A stretch of 64,000 bases of DNA from Stigmatella erecta (GCF_900111745.1 NZ_FOIJ01000012.1:62001-126000); one strand, 5' to 3'; counted from the first letter of the stretch, positions 51,484 to 60,361 are shown. Notes: generated by a model from the letters alone, not told the origin. Program-made: numbers and translations.

Positions 51484-53583
51484 GTGGCCGGCAACGCGAA
51501 TTGGAGGGCCCAAGTGCTGGGGCTGGCCCAGGTGTGGGGCCCTGGGGGCCAGCGGGTACGGCTGGAGCGGCGGGCGGCGGCACTGCTGGCCTACCTGGGG
51601 CTGGAGGGAGCCTCGCCCAAGTTTCCGCTGGCCAGCCTTCTGTGGCCGGACTCGCCCGCGGCCACCGTGCGCAACAACATGCGCCAGTTGCTGCGCCGGC
51701 TGCGGCTGGCGAGCGGGGGGGAGGAGTGGATCGAAGCGGACGCCGAGCGCCTGGAGCTGGGCGCGTCCCTGGCGCTGGACGCCGCGAGGATGAAGGACGC
51801 CGCCCTGGCCCGGCAACACGCCCAGGTCCTCGAAGCCCTGTCTCCCGAAGGAGGCGGCCTGCTGCTGGCGGGCTTTGACTTCGATGACTGCCCCGAGCTG
51901 GCGCGCTGGCTGGACGGGGCCCGGGCCGCGGTGGAGGGGTGGGTGCGCAAGGCACGCGAGGCCGAGATCGACCGGCACACGGCCCAGGGGGACTGGACGG
52001 CGGCGCTCGCCCTGGCCCATGCCTGGGTTCAGCAGGAACCCGAGTCCGAACAAGCCGGGAGCCACCTCATCCGCTTGCACTACCTGAAAGGGGATCGCGG
52101 CGCCGCGCTCGCCGCCTTCGAGCGTCTGCGCACTGTCCTCTCGCGGGAGCTGGGGGTGACGCCCATGCCGGACACGCTGGCCCTGGTGCGGCAGATCGAA
52201 AAGGGCACCCAGCTGCCCCACGCTCCCGCCGGGCCCCGCGCGGCGCTGCCCTTGTCCGTGCTGCGGCCTCCGGTGCTGGCGGGCCGGGAGGCCGCCTGGC
52301 GCCAGCTCGAGGAGGGGTGGCACGCGGGCCAGATGCTGTTTCTCTCCGGCGAGCCCGGCAGCGGCAAGTCCCGCCTGGCCGAGGAGTTCGCCAGCACCCA
52401 GGGACAGTGGGGACGCATCGAAGGGCGGGCCGGGGACCAGGACATCCCCTTCGCCTCGGAGGCGCGCGCCTTCCGGCACCAGATGGCCCGCTGGCCCGAG
52501 GTGAAGCTGCCCGAGTGGGTGCGCGACGAGCTGTCACGCATCCTCCCGGAGCTGGGGGGCCCCCGCCCCCTGCCCCCCCTGCATTCCGAGTCCAGCATGC
52601 TGCGCTTCCACGATGCGCAGGTGGAGGCCCTGCTGCTGCTGCACCAGCACGAGCGCGTCAGCATCGCGGATGACGTGCAGTACTGGGACAAGGCCAGCGC
52701 CAAGGCCTTCACGTATGCCATCAGCCGCCTGACGGGGGCCGGCGGGCGCGGAGGCGCCGGGCCGCGCTTCATCGATTGCTACCGGAAAGGGGAGCTCCCC
52801 CCCTATGCGCAGACCTACATCCACCAGCTCGTGGACGCAGGGGCGGCGCGCATCATCGAGCTGGGCCCGCTCCAACCCGAGGAGGTGCGGCAGCTGCTGG
52901 CGGGCCTGGAGCTGCCGGGGGCCGAGCGCCATGCCGAGGCGCTGTCCCGGTACACGGGCGGCAACCCGCTCTACATCGTCGAGACGCTCAAGCACCTGCT
53001 GGAAACCGGCGCACTCGGCCGGGACTGGCCCAGCCGCCTGCCCCCGCCTGGCCGGGTGGGCCCCCTCATCCGGCGCCGGCTGGAGCACCTCTCGCCCCTG
53101 GCCTTGCAGAGCGCCCAGCTGGCGGCCTTGGCGGGCGCCCACTTCAAGGCCGCGCTCGTCCCCGAGGCACTCCAGGTGTCCGCCAGTCCGGTCCACACCG
53201 CGCTTTCGGAGCTCGAAACCGCCCAGGTCCTGATGGGCGAGCGCTTCAGCCATGACCTGGTGCGGGAAGCCGTCCTCGCCAGCCTCCCGCCCACCGCCGC
53301 GCGGGCGTTGCATGGGCGGCTCGCCACCGTGTTCGAGAACGGCGGCGCGCCGCCCCTCGTCCTGGCCCACCACTGGCTGGAGGCTGGCGCGATGGAGCGC
53401 GCCTTGCCGCACCTGCTCGCGGCGGCGCGCTCGGAAGAGCAAGTGCTGCCCCTGGAGCAGGCCGCGGACCACTATGCACGCGCGGCGATCCTCATGGAGC
53501 AGGCGGGCCGGAACAAGGAAGCGCTGCAAGCGCGCGCCGCCGAGGCGAGGTGCCGCGCTCGCGTGGGCGCCTCCCGCGGATAA
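51484..53583 (+). CDS. SARP/BTAD-type ATPase regulator, possibly truncated
   Basis: The protein is 699 residues, starting at GTG 51484. Order: winged-helix DNA-binding part (VLGLAQVWGPGGQRVRLERRAAALLAYLGLEGASPKFPLASLLWPD), bacterial transcriptional activation domain with TPR-like helices (AEIDRHTAQGDWTAALALAHAW), then an AAA/AfsR-like ATPase with Walker A FLSGEPGSGKSRLAEEF and a Walker B-like SIADDVQYWD. The C-terminal helices stop at residue 699 (RCRARVGASRG), short for the family, directly before an IS91 relic, so the gene was probably clipped. It is likely a transcriptional activator, perhaps of the divergent Cys-rich peptide. Confidence 0.85.
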   Translation: MAGNANWRAQVLGLAQVWGPGGQRVRLERRAAALLAYLGLEGASPKFPLASLLWPDSPAATVRNNMRQLLRRLRLASGGEEWIEADAERLELGASLALDAARMKDAALARQHAQVLEALSPEGGGLLLAGFDFDDCPELARWLDGARAAVEGWVRKAREAEIDRHTAQGDWTAALALAHAWVQQEPESEQAGSHLIRLHYLKGDRGAALAAFERLRTVLSRELGVTPMPDTLALVRQIEKGTQLPHAPAGPRAALPLSVLRPPVLAGREAAWRQLEEGWHAGQMLFLSGEPGSGKSRLAEEFASTQGQWGRIEGRAGDQDIPFASEARAFRHQMARWPEVKLPEWVRDELSRILPELGGPRPLPPLHSESSMLRFHDAQVEALLLLHQHERVSIADDVQYWDKASAKAFTYAISRLTGAGGRGGAGPRFIDCYRKGELPPYAQTYIHQLVDAGAARIIELGPLQPEEVRQLLAGLELPGAERHAEALSRYTGGNPLYIVETLKHLLETGALGRDWPSRLPPPGRVGPLIRRRLEHLSPLALQSAQLAALAGAHFKAALVPEALQVSASPVHTALSELETAQVLMGERFSHDLVREAVLASLPPTAARALHGRLATVFENGGAPPLVLAHHWLEAGAMERALPHLLAAARSEEQVLPLEQAADHYARAAILMEQAGRNKEALQARAAEARCRARVGASRG

Positions 53584-53588
53584 GAGGG

Positions 53589-53632
53589 GCCGTTTTTCAG
53601 AGGAAAACCGAGGGGAGCGCCGTTTTTCAGAG
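53589..53632. repeat. Direct repeat of 14 bp beside the IS91 relic
   Basis: GCCGTTTTTCAGAG occurs at 53589-53602 and again at 53619-53632, exactly 30 bp apart. It lies between the stop of the SARP gene and the transposase relic. It may be a terminal sequence of the lost element or its target. Confidence 0.55.
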
Positions 53633-53635
53633 CGG

Positions 53636-53743
53636 GCCGGGAGCAGTCCGATACGCCAGCACGCGGCGCCTGCCTCCACACCTGCCGCAGGCGAACACGT
53701 CGAGCGCGAAGCGCCTGCGCAGCAGCCCAGCCCCATCCAGCCT
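53636..53743 (-). mobile_element. IS91-type transposase fragment
   Basis: The minus strand reads LDGAGLLRRRFALDVFACG, then RCGGRRRVLAYRTAPG. This is the same C-terminal zinc-finger segment (D-V-x-x-C-x-R-C-G-G-R-x-x-V-L-A) as at 47433-47493 and, more decayed, 3102-3152. The open frame ends at both sides within about 60 codons; no catalytic part remains. Confidence 0.65.
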
Positions 53744-53851
53744 CGTCGCTGCCTCAGGGGGCTCTCTGGCCTTTTCCGGCTTCGGCTCTGCCCCCGCTTG
53801 AGGGAGCACTTCGCGCGACGCCCCTTTTCGACGGCCGACGAAGCCGCCCCC

Positions 53852-54319
53852 TCAACGCTGAGATGCGAGGTGCGCTTCGAGCCGCGCGAGGGTCTGGGTT
53901 CCGCCCTCGATTGCGTACTTCGCCGCCTGCTCGCGAGCTTCGACGGTCGGCAAGGTGTGCTGGAGCGTGACACGCGTCTTGCCGCCTTCGTCCTTGAAGG
54001 TGACGACGGCTTTGAACATCACCTCCCCTTCCTTCGAGCCGTGGTCCCACTCGAGCCGCTCGTCGGGGACCACCTTCGTGTAGAGGATGTGGTTCGGGAA
54101 GTCGGTGCCGTCGGGACCGTGCATCGTGAAGCGCCACGTGCCGCCGGGCCGCACGTCCTTGCTGTAGGTCGTCGTCCGAAACCCGTTCGGCCCCCACCAG
54201 TTCGAGATCATCTTCGCGTCCGTGAACGCCTGAAAGACCAGCGCGCGTGGCGCGTTGATCAGCCGGGTCACTTCGAGCTGCCGCTTCGCGAGCTCATTCA
54301 GATCGAGCGCTGCATTCAT
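53852..54319 (-). CDS. SRPBCC (AHSA1-like) protein
   Basis: The protein is 155 residues. The fold is recognisable from LEVTRLINAPRALVFQAFTDAKMISNWWGP, GTWRFTMHGPDGTDFPNHILYTKVVPDERLEWDH, and VTFKDEGGKTRVTLQHTLPTVEAREQAAKYAIEGGTQTLARLE. START/AHSA1 proteins bind hydrophobic ligands in a pocket. Its ATG overlaps the TGA of the upstream ArsR-type regulator (ATGA), a very common pairing in which the regulator controls the SRPBCC gene. The ligand is unknown. Confidence 0.92.
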   Translation of the reverse strand: MNAALDLNELAKRQLEVTRLINAPRALVFQAFTDAKMISNWWGPNGFRTTTYSKDVRPGGTWRFTMHGPDGTDFPNHILYTKVVPDERLEWDHGSKEGEVMFKAVVTFKDEGGKTRVTLQHTLPTVEAREQAAKYAIEGGTQTLARLEAHLASQR

Positions 54320-54702
54320 GCCTTCTCTCCTGTTCGGGCCTTCTTTGGGGGTGCCACCTTGCGGGTGCGTTTCGGACGCGGCTGCCCCTGCAGGTCAGCG
54401 AGGTAGTCCTCGAGCCTGTCGAAGCTGCCCTCCCAGAATCGCCGGTAGTGCTCGAGCCAGTCGTTGGCGGTCTTCAGCGGCGCTGGCGCCAGACGGCACG
54501 GTCTCCACTGAGCTGCGCGGCTCCGCGTGATCAGCCCGGCGCGCTCGAGCACCTTGAGGTGCTTCGTCACTGCCGGGAGGCTCATCTCGAACGGCTGTGC
54601 GAGCTCGGTGACGGAGGTCTCGCCCTTTGCCAGCCGAGCGAGGATCGCCCGCCGAGTGGGGTCTGCAAGGGCCGCGAAGGTGGCGCTAAGGGGATCGATC
54701 AT
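54316..54702 (-). CDS. ArsR-family transcriptional regulator
   Basis: The protein is 128 residues. The winged helix is clear: FAALADPTRRAILARLAKGETSVTELAQPFEMSLPAVTKHLKVLERAGLITRSRAAQWRPC. No metal-binding Cys cluster of ArsR/SmtB is present, which fits the subgroup that regulates SRPBCC proteins. A basic tail (RPKRTRKVAPPKKAR) follows. A 14-bp dyad lies 28 bp upstream of the start (54730-54743) and is likely its operator. It overlaps the SRPBCC gene by 4 bp. Confidence 0.94.
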   Translation of the reverse strand: MIDPLSATFAALADPTRRAILARLAKGETSVTELAQPFEMSLPAVTKHLKVLERAGLITRSRAAQWRPCRLAPAPLKTANDWLEHYRRFWEGSFDRLEDYLADLQGQPRPKRTRKVAPPKKARTGEKA

Positions 54703-54729
54703 TCTCGAGTAATTAACCGACTGGAAAAC

Positions 54730-54743
54730 TAACCATTTGGTTA
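54730..54743. promoter_or_regulatory. Probable ArsR operator (TAACCA-TT-TGGTTA)
   Basis: TAACCATTTGGTTA is a perfect 6+2+6 dyad, centred 34 bp upstream of the regulator's ATG. A half-site (TTAACC) recurs at about 54715. The local AT content is much higher than in the surroundings, as expected for a promoter. It overlaps the stop of the upstream DUF1330 gene. Confidence 0.75.
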
Positions 54744-55121
54744 AATACTGTCAAGCACTCGGTCAATACTCCGCGTGGGCTGCAGGACCGCCTCCGAGAG
54801 CGCCGGCATGCGCACGGGGTCGGCGGCCGCGTACGCCGGATCGGCGAGCATGTCCGCGAAGGCGCGCCGGCTCGGATAGCGGACCAGGGCGACGGTGTCC
54901 CAGGCCTGGCCCGGCTCCGCCGCGAGCGGCACCGCGCCGTCGCCCGCGTAGAGGAGCTCCGCGCCGTAGCGCGCGACGAGCGGACCCGCCAGTTGCAGGT
55001 ACTCGAAGTAGCGCTCCCGTCCGCCGTCGGGGCGGAAGCGGAGCAGGTTGAGCATGACGACCGGCGCGCCGTCGTCCTCGCGGAGGAAGCGATCGAGATC
55101 TGCGGGAGTGAACGCAATCAT
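54741..55121 (-). CDS. DUF1330-family protein
   Basis: The protein is 126 residues. It has the ferredoxin-like DUF1330 pattern: APVVMLNLLRFRPDGGRERYFEYL, ELLYAGDGAVPLAAEPGQAWDTVALVRYPSRRAFADMLADPAYAAADPVRMPAL. Similar small proteins occur next to regulators in several bacteria and are thought to bind small ligands; the function is not known. Its stop codon lies in the operator of the following arsR gene. The LysR-type relic starts divergently 116 bp away. Confidence 0.85.
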   Translation of the reverse strand: MIAFTPADLDRFLREDDGAPVVMLNLLRFRPDGGRERYFEYLQLAGPLVARYGAELLYAGDGAVPLAAEPGQAWDTVALVRYPSRRAFADMLADPAYAAADPVRMPALSEAVLQPTRSIDRVLDSI

Positions 55122-55237
55122 TTGGGTTCCTTTCGTTAGTGGAGCGTCTGCTTCGTTACGGTGCTGAAGAACTGCCTGCGGCCGCGGCGCGGCCCATCCT
55201 TAGCTGTGCCCGGCGCTCGCGCGGTACATCGCGGTCC

Positions 55238-56040
55238 ATGAGCGCCATCGGCTTCGAGGTCTCCGTTCCGCAGCTGCGATGCTTCATCGCCGTGGTGGGC
55301 GCCGGCTCGGTCGCCGAGGCCGGCCGCCGCCTCGGGATGTCGGCGGCGAGTGTGTCGAAGGCGCTCACCCGGCTCGAGGAGGCAGCCGGCGTGCGGCTCC
55401 TCCACCGGTCGACCCACGCGCTTTCTCTCACCGAGGCCGGAGAGGCGCTGCTCGAGCCGGCGCGCGAGGCCGTGCGCGCTGCGGAGGCCTTCGAGGAAGC
55501 GGCCGGGCATGCCAGAGGCAGCGGCGACGCCGGCGTGGTGCACCTCACCGGGGCGGTGGGGTTCGTCCGGCACGTCCTCGTGCCGATGCTCGGCGAGCTC
55601 GCGCGGCTTCATCCCGAGATCCGGCTCGACGTCCGCGCGACGAACGAGGTCCTCGATCTGGCCGACTGCGGCATCGGCCTGGCGATCCGCTCCGGCTCCC
55701 TCGCCGGTCTGCCAGGCCACATCCATCAAACCCGGTTCACGTGCCCGTGGGTGATCTGCGCCGCGCCGGGCTACCTTGCCCGGCGGCCCGCGCCGCGGAC
55801 GGTCGCGGCGCTCGACGGGCACGACCTCATCGGGTTCCGGAACCCCCAGAGCGGACGGCTCCAGCCCTGGCCCCACCGGACGGTGGACGGCACGAGCGAG
55901 GGCACCTACGAGCCACGGGCGGCGGCATCGCATGCGTCCCGCTCTACCTCGCGGCCGCCTCGCTCCGCGCCACGCTGATGGCCTTCCTGAGCGCGCGCGC
56001 CCCGGACTTCTCCGGTCTCCTCCGGCCCGCATCGTCTTGA
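55238..56040 (+). pseudogene. Frameshifted LysR-type regulator
   Basis: The start is ATG 55238. The first 230 residues are normal LysR: VPQLRCFIAVVGAGSVAEAGRRLGMSAASVSKALTRLEEAAGVRLLHRST (winged helix), then GAVGFVRHVLVPMLGELARLHPEIRLDV (ligand domain). After TVDGTSEG the frame continues as nonsense to 55978, while the +1 frame shows GGGIACVPLYLAAASLR, the expected family C-terminus, ending at 56040. About 40 residues of the ligand domain are also missing before it. So a deletion with frameshift around 55905-55925 has broken the gene, unless it is a sequencing error. Confidence 0.75.
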
Positions 56041-56182
56041 CATGCCGGCGACTCTGGCAGCGTCCGCGCGGGCGCTGTAGCCCTCGGGCAGGCAGGGCAG
56101 TATTGCCCTCGCGGCAGGACCGTCACGGGGTTGCTGAAGTCGGTTGCACGGAGCCCCGGGCTGAGCCAGAAGGCCTGCTGCG

Positions 56183-57067
56183 ATGATTGACTACGATCCG
56201 CACCAGTGGGGACATCACTTCTTCGACCTGAAGGGGTCGATGGTCCGCGAAATCGTCGGACGGCTGCTTGTTGTTGCCCTGTGGGCGACAGCCGTCGTGG
56301 CCTTCCACCACTACGTCCGGCCTGTCGGCATCCCCAACACCATGCATGGCCTGGTGGGCGTGGCGCTCGGCCTGCTGCTCGTGTTCCGGACCAACTCCTC
56401 CTATGACCGCTTCTGGGAAGGCCGGAAGCTCTGGGGCGGCATCGTCAACGAGACGCGCAACCTGGCGCGCGCCTCGAGCGTCTTCCTCCGCGAGCGCGAC
56501 CCGGCGCTCTACCGGACGCTCGTGCACTGGACCGTGGTGTTTCCTTATGCCGCGGCCTCGGGTCTGCGAGGCGACAAGGACCTCGGTCTCGTCATCGCCC
56601 AGCTCCCACCGGAAGAGGTGCGGCAGGTGGGCACGGCCCAGCACGTCGCGCTCGCGGTGTCCCAACGGATGAGCGAGACCCTGGCCGAGGGCCGCCGCCG
56701 GGGCCACTACACCGAGTACACGCAGATGGCGCTGGATCAGAACGTCCAGCAGCTCATCGGCTACCTGGGCGGGTGCGAGCGCATCCACAAGACGCCCATG
56801 CCCTTCGCGTACATGGTGCACCTGCGCCGCGCGCTCGTCATCTACTGCGGCTCGCTGCCGTTCGCGCTGGTGGAGACCTTCGGCTGGGGCGCGGCGGTGG
56901 CCACCGTCCTCCTCTCCTACGTCTTCTTCGGCATCGAGGAGATCGGCGTGGAGATCGAGGATCCCTTCGGCACCGACGAGAACGATCTGCCGCTCGATCG
57001 CATCTGCGGCGTCATCCAGAACAACCTCCTGGCGCTGCTGCCTTCCGAGACCGCCAAGCCCGATTGA
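56183..57067 (+). CDS. Bestrophin-family (UPF0187) channel protein
   Basis: The protein is 294 residues. Bestrophin hallmarks: LVGVALGLLLVFRTNSSYDRFWEGRKLWGGIVNETRNLAR (the N-S-x-x-x-R-x-x-E-x-R-x-x-W-G signature) and, later, VHLRRALVIYCGSLPFALVETFGWGAAVATVLLSYVFFGIEEIGVEIEDPFG with the conserved D-P-F-G end. The protein has four hydrophobic segments. Bacterial members are pentameric ion channels. The gene is single, with a weak ribosome site. Confidence 0.93.
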   Translation: MIDYDPHQWGHHFFDLKGSMVREIVGRLLVVALWATAVVAFHHYVRPVGIPNTMHGLVGVALGLLLVFRTNSSYDRFWEGRKLWGGIVNETRNLARASSVFLRERDPALYRTLVHWTVVFPYAAASGLRGDKDLGLVIAQLPPEEVRQVGTAQHVALAVSQRMSETLAEGRRRGHYTEYTQMALDQNVQQLIGYLGGCERIHKTPMPFAYMVHLRRALVIYCGSLPFALVETFGWGAAVATVLLSYVFFGIEEIGVEIEDPFGTDENDLPLDRICGVIQNNLLALLPSETAKPD

Positions 57068-57088
57068 CCCATCGGCCTGGGCCTCTGG

Positions 57089-57490
57089 TCAGGGAGCGGT
57101 AATGGCGGTGGACTCCTCCAGGGGCTGGTTCTCGGAGTTGACCTGAGCCTCCACGACGGTGCGGTAGCGCTTCGCCGCCCCCGGGCCGATGGCGATCGCG
57201 GCCTCGGCCGAAAGCGTGGTCCGCGCGCTTCCGGCCATCGAGACACACTGAAGGGGGGCTCCCCACGACGTCTGGCCGAGGCCTTGGGAGTACAGACAGA
57301 CCTTCAAGGAGAGCGCCGCCGGGGCGTCACACGTCAGCGTCCCAGTCCCCCGGACGATCCGGCCCGCAGGCTCGAAGACCGTGGTGGCGGAGACGGTGCA
57401 ATTCACTTGGGGTTCCATGTTCTCCTCCTCAGGCCCCGACGAGCAGGCCATCAGGAGCGCCCCCGGAAGGGCTCGCAGGTACCGGGTCAT
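57089..57490 (-). CDS. Small lipoprotein of unknown function
   Basis: The protein is 133 residues. The lipoprotein signal is MTRYLRALPGALLMAC. The mature part is a short beta-rich domain (VNCTVSATTVFEPAGRIVRGTGTLTC, LSLKVCLYSQGLGQTSWGAPLQC) with four Cys and no recognisable family. It lies 42 bp downstream of the first of two paralogous genes and on the same strand, so it may belong to that unit. Confidence 0.65.
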   Translation of the reverse strand: MTRYLRALPGALLMACSSGPEEENMEPQVNCTVSATTVFEPAGRIVRGTGTLTCDAPAALSLKVCLYSQGLGQTSWGAPLQCVSMAGSARTTLSAEAAIAIGPGAAKRYRTVVEAQVNSENQPLEESTAITAP

Positions 57491-57532
57491 GCGGTTTCCA
57501 TCCTTGCGCTGGGCGCGTTCAGGGAATCGGAT

Positions 57533-58873
57533 TCACTCCACAGGGGGAGAGAGCGGTGGCAGCACGGGCGTGAGCCTGGACAGCCATCCGATGATCTGCA
57601 GTCCATCGGACCGGAGCGTGTCTTGATTGAACTCCGCTGCCGAGACGTCGAAGGGGCCGAGGTACTTGGTCCGGCGAAGGGTGGCGCGATCCGCTTGCGA
57701 CCATGAGGCGCTGATCCGCAAGTCGCGAATCGCTAACATGGACGTGGGGAGCATGGGAAACATTCCCGGATTGCCGTCAATGGTCCCACTTGAATAATCC
57801 CCCTGGGGGACGCTGATCATGTACCACGTGCGCAGGTTCAACAAGGCGTTCTTGAACCAGTTCCGCGTGATGTTCACCAGACAGTATTTGAACGAGATGC
57901 TGAAGTGGGTGGTGTTGAGCGCGGCCGGCACCAGCTGCTCGCCGAGATACCGGCGCAGCAGCAGCTTCTTGTCGAAGGTCAGGGTCTTGGCCGTCACCAC
58001 ATCGAACCGCTCCGGATCGATGTCCACCCCGTCGAGGCGGGGGAGCCGGGCCACCGCGGGGATGGGGCGCAGGTCCTTCTTGGCCGCTGGGCTGGCCGCG
58101 GCTTCGATGAGCCGCGTCCTCGCCACGCTCTCCTCCACCCGCACCGGGACCGCCAAGCCACGGCCGAGCGCCCGCGCCCGGAGTTCCGTCAACGGCTTCA
58201 CGGGGGCCACGGGAACGCTCCGGAGGTCTTGCGTCTGGAGCTCCCTCGCCACATGGGACTGCAACTCCGCTTTGATCGTCCCCACATTCGTGGCGGCAGG
58301 GACGAGCTTGACGACACCTTGGTCAATGAGCTTCTTCCCGCCGAGCCGGATGAACGGAGAGTCCGGGGTTGCCTGCCGGATCTGCCCGGCGTTCAGCGAC
58401 AACGTGGGCCAGTGCTGCGCGCTGGCCTCGGTGTACCAATCGCCTGGGGTGGCCCGGCAGGGGTAGTAGATGACGCTCGCGTCGCGGTTGCTGCCCTTCT
58501 GGGCCTGGGCCAGCTCGTACTGCGCGTCACTGAAGAGCTTGTAGGAGGGAAAGGCCGGGAGGTTCTGGGGATTGGCCCCCCGGGGCACCGCCCCCAGAAG
58601 GACGATTTGATACAAGTCGTCGATCTCGAACCCCGAGTTATCGAACCTCACTGGGCTGCAGGCCGGCGCGATGTTGCACAGCAGCGAGAACGTCTCCTCG
58701 GCGGCATTCGCGTCGTAGGGGGCGCCAGGCGCATCGCTGAGCTTGAAATCCACGGGGCTCAGGTTGATCCCAGGCCAGCCGAACTGAAAGTAGCTGCCGG
58801 GCAGAGAGGCGGTATTGAACGTTCTGGCCAGGGTGTCATACACGCTGGCGAACAAGTCGGTGACATCGGCCAT
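57533..58873 (-). CDS. Unknown-family protein B2, paralogue of the next gene
   Basis: The protein is 446 residues from ATG 58873 (MADVTDLFASVYDTLA). No signal peptide or membrane segment. The C-terminal 140 residues align with the 464-residue neighbour: FSISFKYCLVNITRNWFKNALLNLRTWYMIS, MLPTSMLAIRDLRISASWSQAD, GLQIIGWLSRLTPVLPP. The N-terminal part differs and contains LFSDAQYELAQAQKG and a Pro/Arg-rich linker. I do not recognise the family. It lies 93 bp after the paralogue, in the same orientation. Confidence 0.7.
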   Translation of the reverse strand: MADVTDLFASVYDTLARTFNTASLPGSYFQFGWPGINLSPVDFKLSDAPGAPYDANAAEETFSLLCNIAPACSPVRFDNSGFEIDDLYQIVLLGAVPRGANPQNLPAFPSYKLFSDAQYELAQAQKGSNRDASVIYYPCRATPGDWYTEASAQHWPTLSLNAGQIRQATPDSPFIRLGGKKLIDQGVVKLVPAATNVGTIKAELQSHVARELQTQDLRSVPVAPVKPLTELRARALGRGLAVPVRVEESVARTRLIEAAASPAAKKDLRPIPAVARLPRLDGVDIDPERFDVVTAKTLTFDKKLLLRRYLGEQLVPAALNTTHFSISFKYCLVNITRNWFKNALLNLRTWYMISVPQGDYSSGTIDGNPGMFPMLPTSMLAIRDLRISASWSQADRATLRRTKYLGPFDVSAAEFNQDTLRSDGLQIIGWLSRLTPVLPPLSPPVE

Positions 58874-58966
58874 GGCGGTTCCTCGCACGCGCGGCCCCCC
58901 TGCGAAGCAGGCGTGGGGCCTGCTTCGCGGAAGGCATCTGGGACTTCTCGACAGCTTGGGATGTGC

Positions 58967-60361
58967 CTAGGTGGGCGGGCAGTAGGGGACCAGCTGGCTG
59001 ATCCAGCCGATGATCTGCACCCCTGGGATTTCGATTCTGCCGTTGGCGAAGGCGGAGTTGAAGGTCTCGTTGGTCGAGGAGTGGGCGTAAGACCCGCCGA
59101 TGCGGAAGGGACCAATGCTGAATCCTCCGCCCGCGCGCGTCTGCTTCTGGACGAAGTCGTAGTCCGAGCTCGACCAGTTCGCGGTGATGATGACCTTGCG
59201 CACCACGACGAAGCTGGTCGGGAGCAGCGGCATCACCGAGTTGGTCTGGTTGAACCGGCTGCCGTTGGAGATCGCTCCCTTGCGGTACAGGTTCTGCAGA
59301 TTCCAACCCTGGGTTCCCAGAAGGTGGAATGACATCCACTGGCGGCGGATGGTCACCAGCGCATACTCGAAGGAGATGCGGACGTTCGTGGTCTCGGAAC
59401 TCATGTGCCGGTGCGTCACCGACTGTCCGCCGCCGCCGCCGATCGAGAAGATGCCCAGGCTGAACCCCACCGAGCCTCCGCCGGAGGTGAAGTCGGAGGT
59501 GCTGTTGCGGTAGAAGCTTCCGGAGGCCGTGTCGACAATGGTCCACTTGGAGGAGGAGTTGACCGAGTACCAGTCGGAAGGCAGCAGCGAGACGCGGTGG
59601 ATCTCCTGGGACTGGCCGAGCCCGGTGTCCTCCAGCACCGCGCCATACCCATCGAACAGGGTCTTCGCCTTGTTGAACGCCTTGCTCAGCGCGTTCTGGG
59701 AGCTCGTGTTCTGAATCGCGATGGCGGTCTCGACCTTGTCCGCGAAGTTCGAGCGCCATTTGTCGTAGGCCAGCTTGACCGGTACCTGCAGGGCCGGGGC
59801 GAGCATCGGCCAGTTGGCCCGGCCGTCCTGGGTCTTCTGGGATTCGAGGTAGGCCTTGTTGTACGCCTGCTGCTGCGCGTTGTAGGCGGCGAGGTTGTCC
59901 ATGTAGTCGCGATAGACCGTGGTCTCCAGGGTCTTGGGGCTGACCTCGCCGGTATCGGGATCCGTCACCTGGACGGTCCGGTACAGGACGTCAAAGGCAT
60001 CCTGGAGCTGCTTTTCGATGGCGGGATTGGGAGGCTGTGCAGGCACTTGCACGCCATCCATGATGTCGCCATAGACCTTCGTGATGGAGTTGCCGCTGTC
60101 GGTGTACAGCGTGGACAGCTTGGGCGCGGCATCGACCAGGGCCGCGGTATTCACCGCCGCGAGCTGGCTGCCACTGTTGTTCCCTGGCGTCCAGGGGTTC
60201 CTGAAGTCCGCCGACTTGATCGGCATGCCAGGCTTCATGAGCGACAGCACGGTGGTTGAAGGCGGCATCAGTGGCTTGCTCCCTGGAGCGGCCCTGGTCA
60301 CCGAGTCGAAAATCCCGTCGAAGATTCCGTGAACCAGGTTGTTTGCCTCTTCCGGCGTCAT
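58967..60361 (-). CDS. Unknown-family protein B1, paralogue of the previous gene
   Basis: The protein is 464 residues. No signal peptide. The middle has charged helices (LAAYNAQQQAYNKAYLESQKTQDGRANW). A Gly-rich beta segment (GGGSVGFSLGIFSIGGGGGQ) precedes VRISFEYALVTIRRQWMSFHLLGTQGW, SVMPLLPTSFVVVRKVIITANWSSSDYD and VQIIGWISQLVPYCPP, all aligned with B2. The alternating pattern and the Gly/Ser-rich segment suggest beta strands like those of pore-forming or coat proteins; that is a guess. A 490-bp gene-free region separates it from the divergent lipoprotein gene. Confidence 0.7.
   Translation of the reverse strand: MTPEEANNLVHGIFDGIFDSVTRAAPGSKPLMPPSTTVLSLMKPGMPIKSADFRNPWTPGNNSGSQLAAVNTAALVDAAPKLSTLYTDSGNSITKVYGDIMDGVQVPAQPPNPAIEKQLQDAFDVLYRTVQVTDPDTGEVSPKTLETTVYRDYMDNLAAYNAQQQAYNKAYLESQKTQDGRANWPMLAPALQVPVKLAYDKWRSNFADKVETAIAIQNTSSQNALSKAFNKAKTLFDGYGAVLEDTGLGQSQEIHRVSLLPSDWYSVNSSSKWTIVDTASGSFYRNSTSDFTSGGGSVGFSLGIFSIGGGGGQSVTHRHMSSETTNVRISFEYALVTIRRQWMSFHLLGTQGWNLQNLYRKGAISNGSRFNQTNSVMPLLPTSFVVVRKVIITANWSSSDYDFVQKQTRAGGGFSIGPFRIGGSYAHSSTNETFNSAFANGRIEIPGVQIIGWISQLVPYCPPT

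Noticed and set aside
54713-55117. Second minus-strand frame (Ser/Arg-rich) overlapping the DUF1330 gene
   Set aside because: Low-complexity frame in a different phase; the overlapping frame at 54741-55121 has clear DUF1330 features.
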